64,000 nt of DNA from Fonsecaea monophora (Eukaryota > Ascomycota > Eurotiomycetes > Chaetothyriales > Herpotrichiellaceae), in assembly GCF_001642475.1 (NCBI RefSeq), contig NW_019174015.1:1-64000 (forward strand), in the 5' to 3' direction. This document shows, in pieces, positions 56,734 through 64,000 of the stretch. Each line of letters starts with the position of its first letter. The first letter of the stretch is position 1. Both the position numbers and the translations under genes were made by a program. The notes below the pieces were generated by a model, which was not told the DNA's origin, ran no database searches, and saw only the letters and a program-made list of their open reading frames with translations.

Positions 56734-58099
56734 ATGTCGCTCCAGCTGACCGTCATAATCGTCGGCGCGGGCATTGGCGGCCTAGCTGCTGCAGTCGCAC
56801 TCCGTCAAGCCGGCCACAAGGTCACTGTCCTCGAAAAGTACCGCCACAAGCACGAAGTCGGCTTCGCGGTCAGTATATCGCCCAACGCCGTCAAGGTCCT
56901 GCGGAGTCTGGGAGTCGACCAAAAGAGTGCTCGTATGGTGCATTGCACCGAAGACGTCTTCATACAAGCAGCACCGGGTCAACGTCCATTTCAGGTCCTC
57001 CTGCGGTCGTCGTTGGCCCAACTCGAGACGGAGTGTGGAGCGCCGTCAATGACTGCGTACCGGGCAGATCTGCACAACTGTCTAAGGGATCTTGCCACCT
57101 CAAAAGATGGTGCCGGTGTGCCGGTGGAGATTGTAGAGGGAGTTTCCGCCGTGCATTTTGACTCTACGGGCTCGATCACACTGAATAACGGAGAAGTGTC
57201 AAGGGCAGATTTCATCGTCGCGGCAGACGGCGTGAAATCCACAGCTCATCAAGCCATCATGGAAGATGGTGCAGAGAGACCTGCGAAACTCAGCGGGATC
57301 AGCAATGTGCGTGTTTGCGTGCCGACAAAATCACTTATGGAAGACGACGCATTGAGAGAGTACATGGAGCTTGCACCCCACGGGACCTCTGTCACTCTGG
57401 GTGCAAGGCAAGACCAGATGATTTTGCGGTACCCGTGTCGGGAGTAAGTGACATCTCACTCGACTCGACCAAGTTTTGACTAACCTGGCCTGTCTGTCTA
57501 GCAATCTCCTTCAAAACTTCGGCTTTTATGCCGCCGTCAACGAAGTGCCTGCCAACGAGCAGAAATGGACGACACAGTCGTCAAAACAAGTCGCCCGCGA
57601 CCGGATGCAGAGCTTCCACCCGGATCTTCACAAGATTCTCGACTACTGTGAGGAGGAGGACATGTATCTCTGGAGAGTGGCGGACCGCGATCCCTTGCCC
57701 ACGTACCACAAGGACCATCTGATCGTCCTCGGTGACGCGGCGCACCCTATGCTTCCGACTCTTGGCAATGGCGCTGGGATGGCGATTGAGGATGCAGGAG
57801 CCCTAGGGTTGGCCATGACAGGAGTCAGAGCAGTGAACGAGGTGGCGGGAAGGTTAGCCCTTTGGAACCGCGTACGGATGACGAGGGCGAGCGCTGTACA
57901 GCTATTGAGTCGGACGACCGGGGTGGGGTATGACCTCAGCAAGGAGACACAGGCGATGGTGAGGCAGATCCTGTCGGAGGAGGAGCTCCCAGACTTTACA
58001 ATTGGGTGCGTGAGGAAGATGTTGTTCAGGTACGATTGCCTGGGGGAGATGAGGAAGGCGCTGCAGGAAACCAGGGGAGAGTCGGCGAATTGTGCCTAA
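56734..58099 (+). CDS. FAD-dependent monooxygenase, cluster tailoring enzyme
   Basis: Two exons, 56734-57443 and 57502-58099, code for 435 residues. The dinucleotide-binding motif is IIVGAGIGGLAAAVAL (from about residue 8), the middle motif VAADGVKSTAHQAI, and the flavin motif VLGDAAHPMLPTLGNGAGMA. The intron has donor GTAAGT and acceptor GTCTAG in phase 2 and joins YPCRD to NLLQNFGFY. It belongs to the group A aromatic-hydroxylase-like flavoproteins that in polyketide clusters carry out hydroxylation, epoxidation or ring-modifying oxidation. The ATG at 56734 (MSLQLTVIIVGAG) is preferred; an in-frame ATG 51 nt upstream would add a hydrophobic 17-residue extension that cannot be excluded. Confidence 0.92.
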
Positions 58100-58952
58100 C
58101 ATGAGTGTCTACCCCAAGTTTTGAGGATCAAAGTGTTCGGTGCCGCATATTAGAATCACCGACAGAATGTTTGCTTCGTATGTACGAGCACGAGCACTGG
58201 TAGAGACGCAACTGCGACCCCTCCCTTTCGGCGAATGTCAACCCCACCTTCACTAGGGGATGTTGAGCTATGATAGGTCAAGTTGAAGGGAATCCTCCAC
58301 TACAACGCCATACACTAACCTCATCAGATTAGCGCACAAGTTTATCAGGACGCTAGTCTAGCGTCCGCCCACGAGTAACATTAGGGCCATGCAGCTGAAC
58401 GAGGTCGGACCCAGCCAGTAATAATGCTGTACCTAACCAGGAATGTCAATGGGTTCCCCTGTCGATGGCGGTAGATCCCTGCCTCAGGAACGCCAATCAC
58501 ATCCATCTCAAGATCATGCTGACAGTGATGCAGTTTCGGTGGCAGGATTCGGTTCAGGCGGCATCTGGGTGGCATCTGGGTGGCATTGTTTGACTCACAG
58601 CAGTTTCTGGCAACGAGGACCCTACGACTACCTACCTCGTATGTACCCTCGTACCGAACGCCACCCCTTTCAACTGTCCCCACCTACTGGGGATCTTTGT
58701 TCGGAAAGGAGCCCACCTGACGGAGCCAAACATCAATCTCATGGATTTTCAATCTTCTGGAACAATTCTTGAATGTCTCACCTCGGAGGGTCAAACTAGC
58801 TGCGCAGCCTTGTGCTGTCTGACTTGCTTTTCAATCAGCCCTTGATGGTTTAATGGATTGAAGAGGCTACCACCCCCAAAGTCTTTGTGACACGGCTGCT
58901 CTCTGCATTGAAGGCATCTCGGACCTTTTCGCTCAGCGCCTCCCTCTTCATC
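58100..58952. other. Intergenic region
   Basis: About 850 bases with no recognised gene, between two plus-strand genes of the cluster. It contains a short direct repeat GGTGGCATCTGGGTGGCAT near 58560-58585. Confidence 0.55.
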
Positions 58953-60988
58953 ATGGCAGCAGGTACCATCAGCCGTTCCCATTCCTTCCGACCATCTGCT
59001 TGATAGACCTGCTGAGCGACCCCTCACAGTTTATTCCCGCGATCCCAAATCTGACGATGTCTCGTCACTTCATATCCGCACCACCCAAGGCAAGGATGCC
59101 GCAACGTCAATCGAAGGACAGCCAGAGACGACGTCAAAAGAAACCGCCACGCCAACAGCCACGTCGTCGTATCCAGGCCCATTCAAACAAGCGATCCTAG
59201 TGATTGCCTTGATGCTTGCCACGTTCATAGTTGGCCTCGATACGGTCTGTAGCGGATATTCTCCCCGACGAGGAGCACGCTGACAATTGACATAGAGCAT
59301 CATCGCCACGGCTATCCCGACCATCACCAAAGAGTTCCACAGCGTTGACCAGGTCGGCTGGTACGGCTCCGCGTTCTTGATGTGTCTGGCCATGTTCCAA
59401 GGTGTGTGGAGCAAGGCGTACAAATTCTTCCCGCAGAAGATTGTCTTTCTTTCCTGTATCCTCATATTCGAAGTTGGCAGCCTTGTCGTCGCTTTGGCTC
59501 CTAACAGCATCGCCGTCATTGCTGGGCGTGCGGTTCAGGGTCTCGGTGGCTCGGGCCTCACCTCAGGGAGCTACATCATTGCTGCATTCATCGTCCAACC
59601 TTCACGCTTGTCCATCGTGATGGGGCTGTTTGGTGCCATCTGGGCTTGTGTTTCTGTCTTGGGCCCTGTGCTCGGTGGAGTCTTTACCCAGGATCTTACC
59701 TGGAGATGGTGCTTTTGGATCAACTTGCCTATTGGAGGTGCAACATTTCTCATCATTCTGCTTCTCTTCAACACGCCACCGCAGTCTCAATCGGTCCAGG
59801 CTCCGACGTGGAAAGAATACCACCGCGAGTTTGATGTCATGGGAGTTGTCCTGGGATTAGGCGCCTGGATCTGTCTGTTGCTCGTGCTGCAAGACGGGGG
59901 AGTCCGGCACGCCTGGAACTCCAGCTTCTCCATTGGGTTGCTCGTTGGTTTTTGGCTGTTTGTCATCGCGTTCATCGTCGCCGAGTGGACACAGGGCGAC
60001 GGGGCCACTATTCCCAGACGACTTTTGAAGAGTCGCACCATTGCAGCGTGTGCCATTTACAGTTTCGTGTAAGGTCCAAGATGGTCGATGATGCAGATTT
60101 CGAGACTGACTATGCTGTGTCTCAAGGTCCAACATGGGTGGCGTCTCCCGAACATACACTCTTCCCATCTACTTCCAGGCTGTTCAAGGCGTGTCACCAT
60201 CGAACAGCGGCGTGCGCACGATTCCCAGCGTGCTATCATTCTGTATGTTGTCAATCCCCCTCCCATCACAAGCCAATCTTGTTGACGAAAACCACCACAA
60301 GCACTGGCAACTTTCAGCTGCGCCATCCTTCTAGGGAAGATCGGCTACTACCAGCCTTTCCTTTGGGCAGGCGGCATCTTGATCACGATAGGTTCTGGGC
60401 TATACTATACTTTGACTCCGAGTTCCTCGGCCGGGCATTGGATCGGATACCAGATCGTCGCAGGCGTTGGACAGGGCATCGTCATCCAGCTTCCCGTCAT
60501 GGTCGCGCAGAAGGTCTCGGCGCGACAAGACCTGTCTGTCACTGTGGGCATCATGATGTGTGAGTTTTCCACCGACCTAGAGGAATCCACAGGATACCAA
60601 CGGCTGACATGTCACCCACGCACGCACAGTCTCACAGTTCGTCGGTGGCGGTTTCGGCGTGTCGACCGGCCAGGCCATTCTGAACAACCGCCTCATCGAC
60701 AGCCTCCCCCATGACAACTCGGTCGTCACCCCTGCAAGCGTCCTGGCTGCTGGAGCGACGGGCCTTCGACAGGCATTCCCACACCCTCGCGACCTCGCCG
60801 CCGTCGTGACCTCGTACATGATTGGGTTGAGGGACGCGTGGATCTTCACCACCGTCGTGAGCGGTGTCGCCTTTCTCACCGCCTTTGCGGCGGAATGGAG
60901 GTCGATCAACGAGCCCGTGCCGGACGCGAACATCCCGGTTGAAACGACAACGACATTCGCGGACGAAGGGGTCAAGGCTGGAACTTGA
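58953..60988 (+). CDS. MFS exporter, DHA2 (14-TM) type
   Basis: I read six exons: 58953-58962, 59030-59244, 59296-60068, 60127-60242, 60302-60559 and 60630-60988, for 576 residues. The DHA2 motif is ATFIVGLDT joined to SIIATAIPTIT, then QVGWYGSAFLM, the GRAVQGLGGSG motif, and WRWCFWINLPIGG. About 14 hydrophobic segments are visible. Later junctions read YSFV to SNMGGVSRTYTLPIYFQAV, then VLSFS to LATFSCAILLGKIGYYQPF, then GIMMF to SQFVGGGFGVSTGQAI. The first exon of 10 nt (ATG plus seven bases) is my inference from phase; the second-intron donor is the weak GTCTGT. Transporters of this type commonly export the cluster product or provide self-protection. Confidence 0.9.
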
Positions 60989-61974
60989 CTGGTCTCGAGA
61001 CTATAGATTGGGGGGATAAGGCGAGGCGGGCATGAATTGGATGCTTCGGAATGCGGGGTTTTTTGGTAATTTTACAGTGATTGCGACCTAGTACGCGGGT
61101 GGGTGGGTGGTGATAGACGTGCTTTGATATAATGTATAGAACAGTCAGTCCACCACTGAGGAAGAAACATTATTACCCTTACCTTCAGTCTGACATCCCT
61201 GCCTGAGAACAAATACACAGGCCCTTGACCAAACAACCCCTAATCTGATCTAATAGAACAGACCATCTAGTCCACCCCCGTCCCGTCGTCGAGTCCACAT
61301 ATTATAATTTTGCCGGGTCATATCCCGCAGAATGGGTCAGGCTGGTAAAAAAAAAATGGCGGAGCTTACAGCCGGGAGGGGAGGCGATTTCGGCCGGGGA
61401 GATAAATTTCTCCCAGGAGATGGCAGGGGAGGGAGGGGAGGGCAGAACTTTCCTGCCCACCAGAGGTGACAATCTATGTACCTCATGAGGTGTAGGAATG
61501 TATGTGTAAAACAGGAAAGTGGAAAAAGTGTCAGGAGACTATCCGACAAAATACCTTGGTATGTATGGTAGGTATCCTTTACCGAGTACGTATACGTATA
61601 CGTGTACGTGCTGGGGACTTTTTCATACATATCCACGGCCAAAGCGGAGTTAATCATTGACAATGTCAGGTACTGTTTGTCCCGTATGAAATCCACATTT
61701 GGTTCCTTTTCAAGCACGTGCATCGAATCTGGCTCCGGCTGTCCTGTCCTGTCCTGTCCTGTCTCTTGGGTCTGTAGTGGCATGTAATAGTTGTCCCTTG
61801 CCCCAGGTCGCCTCTTTAAACGAGGCGGCGGGTGGAAACGTACACGTCGTTCAGGTCTCTCGTCGATCGTCACCGTGACTATCATCGTCATCATCTTACT
61901 GTTCTTTGTCGAAAAGGATATTAATACCCCACGAGAAAAAAAGGAGCGAACACCCTCGAGAAGTCGCGAGAGAG
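60989..61974. other. Intergenic region with simple repeats
   Basis: About 1 kb with no recognised gene. It contains an alternating ACGTAT-rich run near 61585-61605 and a TGTCC pentanucleotide repeat at 61740-61764. Confidence 0.55.
61740..61764. repeat. TGTCC pentanucleotide tandem repeat
   Basis: Four perfect copies plus a partial copy. Confidence 0.85.
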
Positions 61975-62992
61975 ATGGATCTCTCAACAGCCAAACGCAC
62001 CCTCATCACGGCCAACCACATCCTCCACCACCAGGGCCAAGTCCTCGACGCCTACGGCCACATCAGCGTGCGGCACCCGACCAACCCGGCCGTGTTCCTG
62101 ATGGCGCGCTACGTGCCCGCCGCGCTGGTCGCCTCGCCCGACGACATTGTCGAGTACCGTGTCGAGGACGCCGAGCCCGTCGACCCGCACGCCCCCAGGG
62201 GCTACACGGAGCGCTTCATCCACTCGGAGCTGTATAAACGATTCGCGGCCGTGAAGAGCGTGTGCCACAGCCACGCGCGGGAGGTCATTCCGTGGGGACT
62301 GCTGGGCAGAGGGGATTCGGGGCTCAAGGCTTGTGTCAACACGAGTGGATTTCTGGGTAAGTCTCGTCGACCCTTGGTGTTGTCGTGTCGCCGTGTTCCA
62401 CGCATTTTCTGCACGGGTCAGCCTTTTTTCCCTTCTGATCGAGTCTCGGTCAGCGAGATGGTGTGAAGACGGCAGTTTGAGATGAAGAAAAAGGGGAGCT
62501 CACCGGAAATGGGAATGATACTAATTCTGAATTGCAGGGAAAGAAACGCCAGTCTTCGAACCTCGTCCGCATTTCAGGCAGGGAGACATCAAAGACCTCC
62601 TGATCCGCTCCGAGCACCTCGGCGCGGCACTTGCGGCACTGTTCACCAATACACCCGGCAGTGGCGGCAACCTTGACCGGAGCGTTGTATTGATGCGAGG
62701 CCACGGGATGAGTGTGGCTGCCACGTCGATCGAGCATTGTGTTTTTCGGTCCATCTACACGAGAAACAATGCCATTGTCCAGACCACGGCGGTGATGCTG
62801 ACGAGCTCGTTGACGCTGGGATCCAGTGCCCGCAGCCACGGGGAGGACGACGGCATAGCGACAGACCTGACGTTTCTCGACGACGATGAGGTGGCCGATT
62901 GCACCGGGATCAATGAAAAGACAGTTCTCAGACCGTGGACTGCCTGGAGCAGGGAGGTTCAAGCGAATCCATTGTATGTGAATCTGGCGTAG
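61975..62992 (+). CDS. Class II aldolase/adducin-family protein
   Basis: Two exons, 61975-62356 and 62538-62992, code for 278 residues. The intron (GTAAGT donor, TTGCAG acceptor, phase 1) joins VNTSGFLG to KETPVFEPRPH. Metal-ligand motifs of the class II aldolase fold are present: CHSHAREVIPWG (His-x-His) and RGHGMSV. The N terminus contains GHISVRHPTNPAVFLMARYV and DIVEYRVEDAEPVDP. Fungal proteins of this kind are closest to bacterial 3-hydroxy-2-methylpyridine-4,5-dicarboxylate decarboxylase-like enzymes, so either aldol cleavage or decarboxylation of a small acid is possible. The ATG at 61975 (MDLSTAKRTLITANHIL) fits the family; a longer in-frame leader is ignored. It follows the exporter in the same direction. 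Confidence 0.88.
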
Positions 62993-63015
62993 GTCTAAGG
63001 GATTTGGCACGGGGT

Positions 63016-64000
63016 TTAGTTAGTCTCAGGCCTTTCAGAAGTATCAGAGGGTTTGAGCGTGCCACGTACCGGGTTGTCACTCCAATCATCCATCAAGCCA
63101 GTCCAGCCCGTGCTGTCCATCAACATGCTCTCGATATTGGCAAATTCGTCCTCAAATCCAGCCCTCAGAGACCCTTCACCGGCCGTCACATGATACGCCT
63201 CTTGCGTGTAGGCAGGATATAGGGGATTTACGACTTGTTGATGCTGGGCTTGATGAGGATACTGGTACCCGACGGCATTAGCCGGTACTTGCGGCTGATT
63301 GGTGTTGGCATTTCCAGAAGTTACAGCCCCGGTCTGTGCTCCGTTCCTGTCGGAGCTGCTCATCTCTCGCGACGGAGCTTTGCTCCTCGATGTGGGCAGG
63401 GCTTGCAGCCTAGCTCGTAGCTGTTGGATGGCTTGGACATATCGAGATGCAAGTGGGTGCATTTGGCCACCCACACGTTGAAGTAGCTCAAGCCCCATTC
63501 TGACAGCATGGTCGACGTCCACATTCGGCGGCAGAGCAATATCAGCCTTGGACTGGGGTTCGACGGTCTGGTATACCAAGAGGACACCAAGTGCCGCGAA
63601 GACATCTAGAAACAAATCAGTCTCTCGTCAAATGGGACAACCATCGGAGAGCACTTACAGTGCGAGTTGTGCCAGAATGACGATAACTTGTTCTGATGAT
63701 GCAAACTTCCCATCTGAGTGATCGAGTCGTAGGCCGCCGTCACGCAGCGCTTGACACATTTGAGCATAATTTCGCGCTGGAAATGGTCCGTGACTCGCCG
63801 CGTGATGTAAAGCAACAGCGTCTGGCGGTGGATCAGATGTCGCGCGTGAAGATATCTGCATGAACCCACCTGTTAGCCAATTGAGAAAACCCGAGAGCGG
63901 ATGACACCCACCTCATAAGCAGAACATTTCTCTGTCGCTCAAAATGCCACTCCAGACCCTCTGCCCCTGGTTTGAGATGGTTCGGGAGGTTCTCTTGCCA
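63016..64000 (-). CDS. Fungal-specific transcription factor, 5' part outside window
   Basis: The 3' portion of a transcription factor of the fungal_trans type. Visible exons are 64000-63912 (cut by the window end), 63855-63659 and 63605-63016. Conserved middle-domain features are WQENLPNHLKPGAEGLEWHF, then LLMRYLHARHLIHRQTLLL, and SSFWHNSHYVFAALGVLLVYQ, all continuous across introns with GTGGGT and GTAAGT donors. The C-terminal 110 residues are Gln/Pro/Asn-rich and disordered and end in acidic DDW-type sequence, as in activation domains. The zinc cluster would lie beyond position 64000. It is tail to tail with the class II aldolase gene (23 nt between stop codons) and could be a second regulator of the cluster. 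Confidence 0.88.

Noticed and set aside
39146..64000. Complete lovastatin-type cluster
   Set aside because: Only the LovB, LovC and LovG roles are matched; no LovD-like acyltransferase, no LovF-like second PKS and no HMG-CoA reductase-like gene are seen.
1..64000. CRISPR array, tRNA or rRNA genes, transposons
   Set aside because: No direct-repeat array, no tRNA B-box-type region in a foldable context, no rRNA sequence and no transposase, reverse transcriptase or long terminal repeats were recognised. A dedicated tRNA or repeat search would be decisive.

Overview
The window is nuclear DNA from a filamentous ascomycete (Pezizomycotina). The genes are short-spaced and carry small introns (about 35-180 nt) with GTRNGT-like donors and CTRAC branch points. 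There are Zn2Cys6 and fungal-specific transcription factors, DUF2985 and DUF1295 proteins, an RGS-LOV photoreceptor, and a fungal type I polyketide synthase (PKS). The order cannot be fixed from sequence alone. All exon structures below were derived by hand from frame, splice signals and family similarity.

Left part (1-30 kb), mostly conserved genes: a transcription-factor-like gene; BUD6/AIP3 (polarity); RRP1/Nop52 (rRNA processing); a large RGS-LOV protein; a DUF1295 membrane protein; DNA topoisomerase III; a repeat-rich hydrophilic stress-type protein; a DUF2985 membrane protein; SEN15 (tRNA splicing); a UBTD/DC-UbP ubiquitin-like protein with a lipidation-type N terminus; GID4/VID24 (GID E3 ligase); and mago nashi (exon junction complex).

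Middle part (30.4-38.7 kb), accessory genes: an APH-family kinase-like gene with an apparent 1-nt frameshift; then three co-directional genes that look like an aromatic-acid catabolic set (4,5-dihydroxyphthalate decarboxylase-like protein, MFS transporter, salicylate-hydroxylase-like FAD monooxygenase).

Right part (39-64 kb), a biosynthetic gene cluster. A Zn2Cys6 regulator is divergent from a 2984-residue highly reducing PKS with the order KS-AT-DH-cMT-(no ER)-KR-ACP-C. Next come an FSH-type serine hydrolase (LovG-like), a 363-residue trans-acting enoyl reductase (LovC-like), a cytochrome P450, a second FAD monooxygenase, a 14-TM-type MFS exporter, a class II aldolase/decarboxylase-like protein and a second fungal transcription factor cut by the window end. 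The PKS + trans-ER + hydrolase logic matches the lovastatin-type LovB/LovC/LovG system. However, no LovD- or LovF-like gene is present, and the terminal C domain reads HRxxxDG instead of HHxxxDG. Inferred working model: the PKS with the trans-ER builds a methylated reduced chain, the hydrolase releases it, the P450 and monooxygenase oxidise it, and the MFS exports it. The product is unknown.
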